Assembly (NCBI GenBank): GCA_017516305.1
Contig: JAFXDB010000089.1
Span: 1 to 36,998, forward strand
From: Clostridia bacterium
GTDB taxonomy: Bacteria; Bacillota; Clostridia; Christensenellales; Aristaeellaceae
Direction of reading: 5' to 3'
DNA length: 36,998 nucleotides
The notes below the pieces were generated by a model. That model did not search any database. It saw nothing but the letters and a program-made list of their open reading frames with translations, and had not been told where the DNA came from. Every line of letters starts with the position of its first letter. Within the stretch, counting starts at the first letter, position 1. Both the position numbers and the translations under genes were made by a program. Below are positions 15,714-23,170 of this stretch, piece by piece.

Positions 15714-17225
15714 TCAGTACATCAGGGTGTCAAGATAATCCAGCAGCAGGGCGGACATGTCCATTCCCGCATGTCGGCTGATGAGGGCTGTGAGCTCCTC
15801 CCGCGTGGCGATGCGGAAGGCGTACTGGTCGTAATAATCCCGCAGGAGGGCGTCCAGGCCATCCTTGCCCAGGTGGATTTCCAGCGCGCACCACAGGGCG
15901 GCGCCCCGCTGGTACACCACGCGGCTGTATTGGGTCAGGTCGGAGAAATAGTCGATGGGGCTGCCGGGGGTCACGCCGCCGGGGATGGTGATGCGCAGGG
16001 CGGTCTCGATCCGGTCGAAGGCCATCTGCTCCCGGTCTGCTGCGCCCTCCCAGTCGCCGACGTAATCCAGCCAGGCGTATTCGCACAGGGCTTCGTCCTG
16101 CCAGGCTTGGTAAAAACCGTCGCTGCCCACCGTCACCGCCCACCACTGATGGGCCGTTTCGTGGGCGACGGTGTATTCCAGCACCTGGGGCGCGCTGTGC
16201 AGGACGTCGTCGCCGATCATGACCAGGCCGGGGTATTCCATGCCGCCGTAGGGGAAGACGGCCTCCGCCAGCGTGAAGGTCGGATAGGGATAAGCGCCCC
16301 AGCGGCGGGCATAGGTCTGCATGGCCCGGGTGGCGTACAGCAGCATGGCCTCCGCGTCGGTCTTGTCCCGGGCGCAGGCGGTGATCAGCACGCCCTCTGC
16401 CATGGCCTGCACGGCGGTGAGGTCCTGGCCGATGACCAGGGCGAAGTCCCGCAGGGCCAGGCCTTCGTAAACGTGGACGCCCTTGCGGTCGGAAACGTCC
16501 GCCGCAGAGGCTGCCACGGTGCAGCTTTTCGGCGCGCGCAGGGTCACATGCCAGTTGGCGCATTCGCTCAGGAAGGGGTCGCCGACAGAAACGTAGGCGT
16601 CGGTGCGCCACGCGCCATCCTGCCACACGGCGGGCACGGGGAAAACGTTGCCCAGCATGTAAATCCCGTCCGCATGGCCGAAGCGTCCGGCGCAGTCGGG
16701 AATGGCGACTGTGCAGCGCAGCGTCACGGTGACGGTGTCGTTTACAGGCCAGTCCGCCGGGATGCGCAGCACGGTGGAGGCGTCATCCGTGAAGGCGGGG
16801 GTGACGGAGACGCCGTTGACCTCCGCGCTGTCCACCGCCAGGCCGCCGGAGGAAAAGCCGCCGGGATAGCAGTCGGAATACAGCTCGTCGGACGTGCAGG
16901 GGGAGGTCTCCTCCAGCAGGTACGCCCCCGACCAGGAGCGCAGCACCACGGCGGATTGATCCTGCCCGGTGCGGTTGGTCACCTTCAGCGTCTGGGTGAA
17001 GGTGAGGCGCTGGCTGTCGGGGTCGAAATCTGCGTCGATGCAGATGTCATCCAGGCCCCGGGCGGTGGCCGTCAGCTCCGGGCTTACCCCGGGGAGCTGT
17101 ACCTGCCGGGGCCAGCAGTTCATCAGCAGAATCGAGCCTGCGCCAACAAGGAACATCATCAGTACGATGAGCCAGGCATACAGCCAGGCTTTCCGGTTCA
17201 GAGCCGGAGGGAGTTTCTGCTTCAT
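15714..17225 (-). CDS. membrane-anchored M1 family metallopeptidase-like protein
   Basis: A 503-residue protein with an N-terminal membrane anchor (LYAWLIVLMMFLVGAGSILLM, residues 15-35). The zinc site of the M1 aminopeptidase family is complete: H355-E-T-A-H359-Q-W-W and the third ligand E378 in WQDEALCEY, 18 residues after the second histidine. GGMEYPG (residues 327-333) stands at the place of the substrate-binding GAMEN motif. The protein lacks the long helical C-terminal domain of classical M1 enzymes (usually about 850 residues). The catalytic part should lie outside the cell. It begins the operon and has its own promoter at 17264-17292. Peptide trimming at the cell surface is likely; the substrate is unknown. 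Confidence 0.88.
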   Translation of the reverse strand: MKQKLPPALNRKAWLYAWLIVLMMFLVGAGSILLMNCWPRQVQLPGVSPELTATARGLDDICIDADFDPDSQRLTFTQTLKVTNRTGQDQSAVVLRSWSGAYLLEETSPCTSDELYSDCYPGGFSSGGLAVDSAEVNGVSVTPAFTDDASTVLRIPADWPVNDTVTVTLRCTVAIPDCAGRFGHADGIYMLGNVFPVPAVWQDGAWRTDAYVSVGDPFLSECANWHVTLRAPKSCTVAASAADVSDRKGVHVYEGLALRDFALVIGQDLTAVQAMAEGVLITACARDKTDAEAMLLYATRAMQTYARRWGAYPYPTFTLAEAVFPYGGMEYPGLVMIGDDVLHSAPQVLEYTVAHETAHQWWAVTVGSDGFYQAWQDEALCEYAWLDYVGDWEGAADREQMAFDRIETALRITIPGGVTPGSPIDYFSDLTQYSRVVYQRGAALWCALEIHLGKDGLDALLRDYYDQYAFRIATREELTALISRHAGMDMSALLLDYLDTLMY

Positions 17226-17263
17226 GGGCGTCCTTTCAGGTGTTCATGCAAATACCAGGATCT

Positions 17264-17292
17264 ATTATACAACAAACCGCTGCGATAAACAA
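17264..17292 (-). promoter_or_regulatory. promoter of the M1-GtrA-phosphodiester glycosidase operon
   Basis: Minus strand TTGTTT (17287-17292), 17-base spacer, TATAAT (17264-17269), about 39 bases before the peptidase ATG. The -35 lies in the loop, and most of the spacer in one arm, of the hairpin at 17274-17308. Confidence 0.7.
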
Positions 17293-17308
17293 GGTATCGC
17301 AGCGGTTT
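17274..17308 (-). terminator. terminator of the ABC exporter gene, overlapping the next promoter
   Basis: A perfect 14-bp stem, AAACCGCTGCGATA (17274-17287) with TATCGCAGCGGTTT (17295-17308) and a 7-base loop. It lies about 50 bases beyond the ABC gene stop. On the minus strand it is followed by GTTGTATAAT, so the T-tract is poor. Confidence 0.65.
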
Positions 17309-17356
17309 GGTATGTAAATTTCGCTTAAATATTCCGGGTCGGCATGGCCGGACGCG

Positions 17357-18895
17357 TTATATGTCGTCCTCAGGGGAAAGGTAGCGCTGGGCTTGGGTGT
17401 TGAACAGCTCGGCGTACTTGCCGCCCAGGGCCATGAGCTCCTTATGCGTGCCGCGCTCGATGAGCCTGCCGTTTTCCAGCACGATGACCTGGCTGGCGAT
17501 GGTGGCGCTGGAGAGGCGGTGGGAGACGAAGATGGTGGTCTTCGAGGATTGCCCCTCGCCGCGCAGGCGGTCGAACTGGGAGAAGATCTCCTGCTCGGCG
17601 ATGGCGTCCAGGGATGCGGTGGGCTCGTCCAGCACGAGGATCTCCGAGTCCGCGTAGAAGGCGCGGGCCACGGCCAGCTTCTGCCACTGGCCGACGGACA
17701 GCTCCGCGCCCGTGGGCTCGAAGATGCGCATCAGGTGGGTGTTGTAGCCGTCGGGGAGGCGCTCTATGTAGTCCGAGGCGGAGGCTTGGCGGGCGGCCTC
17801 AAAGGGGTCGCCGTCCTTGCGGTTGATATCTCCGAAGCGGATGTTTTCCTCCACGCTGACGGCGTATTTGCCGAAGTCCTGGAAGATGATGCCGAAGGAG
17901 CCGTACAGGTCACCCAGATCGTACTCCCGCAGGTCGTGGCCGTCCAGGAGGATGCGGCCGCCGGTGGGGTCGTACAGGCGGGTGAGGAGCTTGATCAGCG
18001 TCGTTTTGCCGGCGCCGTTCAGGCCCACCAGGGCCAGGGTCTCGCCGGGGTTGATGGTGAAGGTGACGTCAGAGATGACGTCGCGGTCCATTTTGGGGTA
18101 CCGGAAGGACACATGGTCGAAGACGATGGTGTGGCCGGCGCCCTTCTGCACCCGGCGGGGCGCGGTGAGGGCGCCGGAGGGCGCGATGGTGACGGGCTCG
18201 TCCATGAAGGTGATGAGGTTGTCGATGAACAGCGTCCCCTCATAGATGGTGCCGGAAGCGGAAATGAGCATGCTGACGCAGTTGGCCACCGAGGCGATGG
18301 CGCCGGTATACAGGGTGTAGTCGCCCAGCATGATGCCGCCGGTGAAGACCTGGCGGGCGATGAGGATGTAGAAGACGAGGTTGGTGACGCCGCTGACCAT
18401 ACCGATGGCCACATGCCAGCCGCTTTCGGAAAGGATGAGCTTCCTCAGGCCCCGGAAGTAGTTGCGGAAGACCTCCATGTACCGGCCGATGAACACGTCC
18501 GCCAGGTCGAAGAGGCGGATCTCCTTGACCATGTCCTTGTTGGTGAGCAGGCCGGAGTAGTAGTCCATCTGCCGCCTGTCCTTGGAGCGGCGGCGCATGT
18601 AGTTGAAGTTCTTGCGGCGGTAGATGAAGTTGATGATGGCGGACGGGATGGAGACGGCGATGATGATGAGTGTTGCCCACCACAGGCCGGGAGCCGCCAG
18701 GAGGATCAGCAGGTAGGACACGAACTCGATGGCCGTGGACACGATGCCGAAGGTCTCCGAGAGGATCTGCATGGGGCGCATGCTGGCCTCGCGCGTGGCG
18801 TTCTCCATGCGCTCATAGAAGGCGGCGTCGTCAAAGGAGGCCAGGTCGAGGGTTTTCGCTTTTTCCATCATCTGCGTTTTGACCTGGCGCACCAC
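17357..18895 (-). CDS. ABC exporter, membrane and ATPase part downstream of an in-frame TAG
   Basis: A 512-residue frame that reads as most of a half-size ABC exporter (type IV fold). It opens inside the transmembrane domain: MEKAKTLDLASFDDAAFYER is the usual cytoplasmic loop after helix 2. Further helices follow to about residue 230. The ATPase has Walker A GLNGAGKTT (291-299), Q-loop Q339, a signature LSVGQ (399-403) with V in place of G, Walker B ILVLDE (419-424) and switch H459. The first helices are encoded just upstream in the same frame, separated only by a TAG codon. No ribosome-binding site precedes the GTG at 18895, so independent translation is doubtful. The substrate is unknown; relatives export peptides or lipids. 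It is either the 3' part of a nonsense-mutated gene or part of a read-through protein. Confidence 0.8.
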   Translation of the reverse strand: MVRQVKTQMMEKAKTLDLASFDDAAFYERMENATREASMRPMQILSETFGIVSTAIEFVSYLLILLAAPGLWWATLIIIAVSIPSAIINFIYRRKNFNYMRRRSKDRRQMDYYSGLLTNKDMVKEIRLFDLADVFIGRYMEVFRNYFRGLRKLILSESGWHVAIGMVSGVTNLVFYILIARQVFTGGIMLGDYTLYTGAIASVANCVSMLISASGTIYEGTLFIDNLITFMDEPVTIAPSGALTAPRRVQKGAGHTIVFDHVSFRYPKMDRDVISDVTFTINPGETLALVGLNGAGKTTLIKLLTRLYDPTGGRILLDGHDLREYDLGDLYGSFGIIFQDFGKYAVSVEENIRFGDINRKDGDPFEAARQASASDYIERLPDGYNTHLMRIFEPTGAELSVGQWQKLAVARAFYADSEILVLDEPTASLDAIAEQEIFSQFDRLRGEGQSSKTTIFVSHRLSSATIASQVIVLENGRLIERGTHKELMALGGKYAELFNTQAQRYLSPEDDI

Positions 18896-18898
18896 CAG

Positions 18899-19276
18899 CT
18901 AGCCCGCGATGCGGTTCAGCGCGCGGGTCACCTCATTGATGATCTGCACCAATATCCGGTACACGAACAGCCAGATCAGCAGGTGGAACACGTCCGAGCG
19001 GAAAAAGTTCCCCGCTGCGCCGTCGGTGACGACCTGCTGCAGGCCGTTGAGCACGCCCTTCGAAATAAGCGCGCCCACGACCGGGCTGACGCCGCGGAAC
19101 AGCGCCACGAAGCTCAGCAGGAACAGGATCCACTTACCCGTGCGCCACACCAGCGTCACGATGTAGCCGAAGCGCCCGAAAAAGCCGCCCAGCACATCGC
19201 GCAGGTAACGGGGGACGTCGCCCAGCCCGACGGGCGGAGGGGTTTTCTTGTGCTGATAGGGTTCCAGTCCTCGCAT
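18899..19276 (-). CDS. ABC exporter, N-terminal part ending at an in-frame TAG
   Basis: A 125-residue frame carrying the start of the ABC exporter: an N-terminal cytoplasmic segment (MRGLEPYQHKKTPPPVG), a first membrane helix (WILFLLSFVALFRGVSPVVG) and a second (VFHLLIWLFVYRILVQIINE). It ends ...ALNRIAG followed by TAG at 18899-18901. The next codons, CTG GTG GTG CGC CAG, continue in the same frame into the rest of the transporter. Joined, the product would be about 640 residues, a normal length for this family, with the stop replacing a single residue. AAAGGAGA lies 7 bases before the ATG, so expression signals are intact. It begins 36 bases after the ybaK gene. Likely a single nonsense change, or a recoded or suppressed codon. 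Confidence 0.75.
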   Translation of the reverse strand: MRGLEPYQHKKTPPPVGLGDVPRYLRDVLGGFFGRFGYIVTLVWRTGKWILFLLSFVALFRGVSPVVGALISKGVLNGLQQVVTDGAAGNFFRSDVFHLLIWLFVYRILVQIINEVTRALNRIAG

Positions 19277-19312
19277 TTGTGTTTCTCCTTTCAGGACGGT
19301 GTGGGGGATGCG

Positions 19313-19795
19313 TCATTCCCGGCAGAGCGGGGCAAGGGTCGCGCCGGTGCAGCGGATGAGGGCGTCCACCGTCAGGATGACCTGACAGCCGCGCACGCCT
19401 GCGGAGACGCTGATGCGCTCCAGGCGGGACGCGTCCTCCTGGAGGAAGGTCGCAAAAGCCTTCTTCATGCCAATGGGGCTGCAGCCGCCGCGCAGGTAGC
19501 CCGTCAGGGGCAGCAGCTCCTTCTGCGGCAGCATGGCGACGGATTTGTTGCCTGTCGCCCGCGCCACGGCCTTCAGATCCAGCTCCTTCTCTACCGGGAT
19601 GACGCAGACGAGGTATTTCACCCTGTCCCCGGTGAGGACAAGGGTTTTGTAAATCATTTCGGCAGGCAGGGCCACCTTGGCGGCGACCAGGGTGCCGTCG
19701 TAGTTTTCGTCGGACACGTCGTATTCACGGGTCTCATAGGGGATTTTTGCGGCGTCCAGCATGCGCAGGACATTGGTCTTGACGGGTTTCGCCAT
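19313..19795 (-). CDS. ybaK: YbaK-type aminoacyl-tRNA deacylase (Cys-tRNA(Pro) deacylase)
   Basis: A 160-residue cytoplasmic protein of the YbaK/ProX editing family, which hydrolyses mischarged aminoacyl-tRNAs, typically Cys-tRNA(Pro). Conserved elements are EMIYKTLVL with the catalytic lysine, YLVCVIPVEKELDLKAVARA, and GYLRGGCSPIGMKK, the glycine-rich substrate loop. The C-terminal ISVSAGVRGCQVILT is also typical. The ATG at 19795 is supported by GGAGG 7 bases upstream; the open frame extends 20 codons further into the promoter. It is followed by the ABC exporter gene in the same direction and has its own promoter at 19827-19855. Confidence 0.92.
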   Translation of the reverse strand: MAKPVKTNVLRMLDAAKIPYETREYDVSDENYDGTLVAAKVALPAEMIYKTLVLTGDRVKYLVCVIPVEKELDLKAVARATGNKSVAMLPQKELLPLTGYLRGGCSPIGMKKAFATFLQEDASRLERISVSAGVRGCQVILTVDALIRCTGATLAPLCRE

Positions 19796-19826
19796 GGGGA
19801 TGCCTCCGATTCGGTTGGATGCTGCC

Positions 19827-19855
19827 ATTATACCACCATTGGCGAGAGATGGCAA
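19827..19855 (-). promoter_or_regulatory. sigma-A promoter of ybaK and the ABC exporter
   Basis: Minus strand TTGCCA (19850-19855), 17-base spacer, TATAAT (19827-19832), with a leader of about 25 bases to the ybaK ATG. It is divergent from the plus-strand promoter at 19907-19935. Confidence 0.85.
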
Positions 19856-19906
19856 GATGGCAGGGGAAATGCGGGAATTGTCATCGTGGGCAAAGCCTTT
19901 TCTGCG

Positions 19907-19935
19907 TTGACATTCCCCGCATAAGGGAGTAAAAT
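19907..19935 (+). promoter_or_regulatory. sigma-A promoter of the CofE-like operon
   Basis: TTGACA (19907-19912), 17-base spacer, TAAAAT (19930-19935). Transcription would begin near 19942, about 28 bases before the ATG at 19970, which has AAAGGAGG upstream. Confidence 0.88.
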
Positions 19936-19969
19936 GAATGGGATGATATCACCAAAGGAGGATGTTCCC

Positions 19970-20701
19970 ATGGCATCTGACAACAAGAACCTGGAATCCC
20001 AGCGCCGGGAGGAAAACGGCGTTGTTTACTTCGACCGCGGCGAGCGCAAGGGCTATGACCGCTATGCCATCCAGACTCACTTCGTCGAGGTGGGCGAGGA
20101 TGCGTCCGAGCTGATCCGCAAGTATGTCCTGCCCATCTCCCAGCCCGGCGACTGCGTGGCCATCACCGCCAAGGTCATGGCCATGTGCACCGGCAATGTG
20201 AAGAAGATGGAGGACGTGAAGCTGGGCTTCTTCGCCAAGCTGATGGCGAAGCATGCCAACATCAACTCCACCGGCGTGGGCATGCATGAGCCGTACAAGC
20301 TGCAGCTGGTCATCGACATGGTGGGCCTGCCCCGGGTGCTGCTGGCGGCCTTTGTATCCGCTATCACCCGCCCCTTCGGTATCAAGGGCCTGTTCTACAA
20401 GATCTGCGGCCATGGCGTCGCCGGCATCGACGGCTTCTATTTCCGCTCCAGCTTTGAGCGCTACAAGACCCTGGCCCTCATCAACCCCGAGAACCCCGTG
20501 GAGCTGTCCAACGAGATGACCGCCAACACCGGCATCCCCGTGGTCATCATGGACGCCAACGACATCGACCAGAACCAGCTGGGCAAGTGCGATACCTTCC
20601 CGCTGACTGACGAGCAGATCCAGGACGCGCTGGGCGACAACCCCTGCGGCCAGGGCGATGAGATGACCCCCATCATCCTCATCCGCCCGAAGAAAGCGTG
20701 A
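19970..20701 (+). CDS. CofE-like protein (coenzyme F420-0:gamma-glutamyl ligase family)
   Basis: A 243-residue cytoplasmic protein related to CofE, which adds glutamate to F420-0. Recognisable parts are YAIQTHFVEVGED, then GDCVAITAKVMAM, and later the AxxNPENPVELSNEMTAN segment and GIPVVIMDANDID, which carry metal- and substrate-binding residues in the family. Clostridia generally do not make F420 and no other F420 genes are here, so the true substrate may be another carboxylate. The start at 19970 is set by AAAGGAGG at 8 bases; a frame opening at 19934 would overlap the -10 element. It is the first gene of a plus-strand operon, and its TGA overlaps the next ATG. Confidence 0.82.
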   Translation: MASDNKNLESQRREENGVVYFDRGERKGYDRYAIQTHFVEVGEDASELIRKYVLPISQPGDCVAITAKVMAMCTGNVKKMEDVKLGFFAKLMAKHANINSTGVGMHEPYKLQLVIDMVGLPRVLLAAFVSAITRPFGIKGLFYKICGHGVAGIDGFYFRSSFERYKTLALINPENPVELSNEMTANTGIPVVIMDANDIDQNQLGKCDTFPLTDEQIQDALGDNPCGQGDEMTPIILIRPKKA

Positions 20702-21591
20702 TGCGCATGGGGCGTATGGCAAGGCGTATGGCAGCGCTGTGCCTGGCGCTGCTGCTGCTGCTGCCGGTGGGCTTTGTCTGTGCGGAGGAAGGGACTCAGC
20801 CGCTGCTGGAAGTGCACCAGATGGCGCTGGGGATCGCGGACGGATACCTCATCCGCCTGGGGGATGTGAACATTCTGGTGGACGGCGGCAACGCCAACCC
20901 GATGGCACCCACGGATGCGGTGGTGAACTACCTGCGCGCAGCGGGGGTGAACCGGCTGGACGCGGTCATCATCACCCACTGGCACCTGGATCACTGCATG
21001 TGCACGCTCTTCGGCGAATCGGACACTGTGGTGTATTCCCCGGCAGAGCGGGTGCCGGACAGCATCTTCAACGGCTCCGTGACGGTGAAGATCGGCCCCC
21101 TGGTGACCGGCGAGCACCGGCAGATGCACATGGGCGACGTGCTCATCTTCGGCGGCATGACCATCACCTGTATCGGCCCGGAGAAGCTGAAGCAGGGCGG
21201 CGGCTGCAACCAGGATTCGCTGAATTTCGTGATGCAGTACGGTTCGCGCCGGTTCCTTTTCACCGGCGACTTTGCCCAGAGCAACTGCATCAATCAGCAG
21301 TACACGGAGCTGTGTGCCTACGTGGATGTGCTCAAGTTCCCCCATCACGGCATTGAACCCTACGAGATCGGCAAGAAGGCGCTGCGTGTTGTGCGGCCGC
21401 AGTACGTGCTGGTACCCGGCGTGGTCAATGAGCACAGTATCTGGAATTTTGCGGACAATATTGTCGTAAAGTTCCCCAAGGAGAATGTGCTGAGCAACGC
21501 CGACGGCCATGTGGTCATCCAGACTGACGGCGGGGAGCGCTTCGAGGTGTGTGTGAAGGTCGATCCGGCAGACTTTGCACCCGCAGAATAA
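20701..21591 (+). CDS. secreted metallo-beta-lactamase-fold hydrolase (ComEC C-terminal-like)
   Basis: A 296-residue exported protein. Residues 1-28 form a signal peptide (core ALCLALLLLLPVGFVCA before EE). The metallo-beta-lactamase fold follows: H93-W-H95-L-D97-H98 is the zinc-binding motif, FLFTGDFAQ supplies the bridging aspartate, and KFPHHGI the last histidine. The pattern resembles the ComEC/Rec2 C-terminal domain and related extracellular nucleases or phosphodiesterases. The substrate is unknown. The ATG shares a base with the CofE-like gene stop (TGATG), so translation is coupled; no strong ribosome-binding site is present. An alternative ATG at 20707 is possible. Confidence 0.85.
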   Translation: MRMGRMARRMAALCLALLLLLPVGFVCAEEGTQPLLEVHQMALGIADGYLIRLGDVNILVDGGNANPMAPTDAVVNYLRAAGVNRLDAVIITHWHLDHCMCTLFGESDTVVYSPAERVPDSIFNGSVTVKIGPLVTGEHRQMHMGDVLIFGGMTITCIGPEKLKQGGGCNQDSLNFVMQYGSRRFLFTGDFAQSNCINQQYTELCAYVDVLKFPHHGIEPYEIGKKALRVVRPQYVLVPGVVNEHSIWNFADNIVVKFPKENVLSNADGHVVIQTDGGERFEVCVKVDPADFAPAE

Positions 21592-21655
21592 GTATACGGA
21601 TTTCATCGATAAATATCCGGTTGATTTTACATTGAAAATAATGAGAGGTATAGCT

Positions 21656-22123
21656 ATGAAAAAGTTTGCGAGCATCATGGGTATCGTGCTGAGTGTGGTG
21701 CTGATTGCGCTGGGCGTTCTGAACATGCTGGAGGGCTTCACCTACCTGAATTCCAGCGGCGCAATCAGGCATGCGTTTTTCGGTGGCAACACCGCCGACA
21801 ACACCAGCTTCGGCGGAGATTTCTACACCTACAGCTATCGCGCCACCCGCTATGCGGCTAACAATGTCCATGCCCTGGGCGAGTATGTGGAGACGGTCGT
21901 CGAAGGCGCTTCCGGCCTGGGCCTGATCCTTCTGGGCCTGGCGGGCCTGGCGCTGTCTCTGTACGGGCTGGGCGCAGCGGCCGAGAGCAAGATGCAGCGG
22001 CGGCTCCTGGCGCGCATTGCGAATGAGCTGAACAGCAGCAGCTGTAAGGAGCAGGAGCTTCTGCAACAGATTGCGGACAAGAAGCTGCAGGTTACTGTGC
22101 CTGCCTGTCAGCCGGAGGAATGA
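21656..22123 (+). CDS. small two-span membrane protein
   Basis: A 155-residue protein with two predicted membrane segments, ASIMGIVLSVVLIALGVLNM (5-24) and LGLILLGLAGLALSLYGLG (about 86-104). They are separated by an outside loop with many Y, T and N residues (YTYSYRATRYAANNVHALGE). The C-terminal cytoplasmic region looks helical (LLARIANELNSSSCKEQELL). I do not recognise a family. AGAGGT lies 6 bases before the ATG. It is similar in size and topology to the next gene, although sequence similarity is not obvious; the pair may be functionally related. Confidence 0.75.
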   Translation: MKKFASIMGIVLSVVLIALGVLNMLEGFTYLNSSGAIRHAFFGGNTADNTSFGGDFYTYSYRATRYAANNVHALGEYVETVVEGASGLGLILLGLAGLALSLYGLGAAAESKMQRRLLARIANELNSSSCKEQELLQQIADKKLQVTVPACQPEE

Positions 22124-22290
22124 AGGGCTGAATTGTCTGTGGACAAATGAAAAGGCTCTTCGCGGATTCTTGGGGGGGGATGCGCCCACCTACATACATT
22201 ATGTTGTCAGCTGTGCAGGCTGCTGCGCCCGTGCAGGAGCAGTTCTAATCCCTGAGGCGGCTTCTGTGAGGAACCGAAGGAGGAACGGTT

Positions 22291-22758
22291 ATGTTTGATA
22301 ACATCGGCGGAAAGCTCAAAACAGTCGCCCAGGTCAGCACGGTGATTGGGATGCTGGCGTCGCTGGTCATTGGTGTGACGCTGGCTGTGCTGGGGATGGT
22401 GCCCACGGGTCTCATCATTGCAGGTGTAGGGTGCGTGTGCTCATGGCTTGCCAGCTTGACCATGTACGGCCTGGGCGAGCTGATCGATGAAACTGCCCGG
22501 AACCGCGAGGTCAACGAAAAGATACTCGCGTGCCTGACGGGTGCACAGCCTGCCGCCAGCACCGCCGAATCTGCCGCCAGCACCGCCGAATCTGCTGCCG
22601 CACCCATAGCCGCCACCCAACCGCCGGATACACCTGTTGCGCCTGTGTCGCTCCCGAAAAAACGGCTGGAGGATCTGGTCTGGCGGTGCAGCAAGTGCTC
22701 CAGCCTGAACGACGTCGCCCTGACAGCGTGTCGTTTCTGCAAAAAGTCCCGCGAATAA
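22291..22758 (+). CDS. membrane protein with C-terminal zinc ribbon
   Basis: A 155-residue protein with two membrane segments (VSTVIGMLASLVIGVTLAVL, residues 15-34, and LIIAGVGCVCSWLASLTMYG, 41-60). A helical stretch, a low-complexity A/S/T/E linker (88-110) and a C-terminal zinc-ribbon (C133-x-x-C136 and C147-x-x-C150, within VWRCSKCSSLN and TACRFCKK) follow. The linker contains a perfect 21-base tandem duplication (22552-22572 and 22573-22593), encoding AASTAES twice. The ribbon should be cytoplasmic. Zinc-ribbon membrane proteins of this layout are common in Clostridia without assigned roles. AAGGAGG lies 7 bases before the ATG. No promoter is obvious in the 167-base gap upstream. Confidence 0.78.
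   Translation: MFDNIGGKLKTVAQVSTVIGMLASLVIGVTLAVLGMVPTGLIIAGVGCVCSWLASLTMYGLGELIDETARNREVNEKILACLTGAQPAASTAESAASTAESAAAPIAATQPPDTPVAPVSLPKKRLEDLVWRCSKCSSLNDVALTACRFCKKSRE
22552..22593 (+). repeat. 21-bp perfect tandem duplication inside a coding region
   Basis: Two identical 21-base units (each starting GCCGCCAGC and ending GAATCT) are in frame and encode AASTAES twice in the linker of the zinc-ribbon membrane protein. This is a typical slippage-prone site. Confidence 0.9.
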
Positions 22759-22840
22759 CACAACAAAATCTCCATGCCAGCAGAGCAGGCACCACAATGC
22801 ATGAAACGTTGCTACTGATTGCATTAGTGCAGAACAAGAA

Positions 22841-23010
22841 GCCGCTTTCGCCCGCCGAAAGCGGCGCAAAGGCGCTGGGGGAAAGCGAAAAGCGCTTTCC
22901 CCCCGTCCCCCTCTGCTTCCTTGTTTCTTGGTCGCGCGGCTGCGACCCGGGGCGGCTCGGGTTGAAGAGGATTGCTTTGAATGTCCGCTGAAGCGGACGC
23001 AATCCTCTTC
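22841..23010. repeat. structured intergenic region with three strong hairpins
   Basis: The 22759-23170 gap holds no gene. Three perfect stems are visible: GCCGCTTTC/GAAAGCGGC (22841-22865), GGGGGAAAGCG/CGCTTTCCCCC with a 5-base loop (22877-22903), and GAAGAGGATTGC/GCAATCCTCTTC (22964-23010) with a nested GTCCGC/GCGGAC. A smaller stem TTGCAGT/ACTGCAA lies at 23073-23092, then a terminator at 23123-23161. The serial stems and the C-rich spacer look like a dispersed intergenic repeat rather than a regulatory RNA; no promoter is seen. The first hairpins could also end the plus-strand operon. Confidence 0.6.
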
Positions 23011-23122
23011 AAATTCGCCGCATTGTCCCCTTGAGGTTGAGCGGCAGCCGCAGGGGCTTGTGGGAATGGAACTTGCAGTTACTTTACTGCAATAATTCTA
23101 TTGGTATGGTTTGGGACTGTTT

Positions 23123-23163
23123 CAAAGAAAAAAAGGATGCTCCGCGCAGGGGCATCCTTTTTA
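23123..23163. terminator. terminator of the histidine operon, bidirectional
   Basis: AAAAGGATGC (23131-23140) pairs with GCATCCTTTT (23152-23161). On the minus strand CATCC is followed by TTTTTTTCTTT, directly after the HisIE stop at 23171. The plus side also has a short T-run. Confidence 0.9.
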
Positions 23164-23170
23164 TGTGTCA

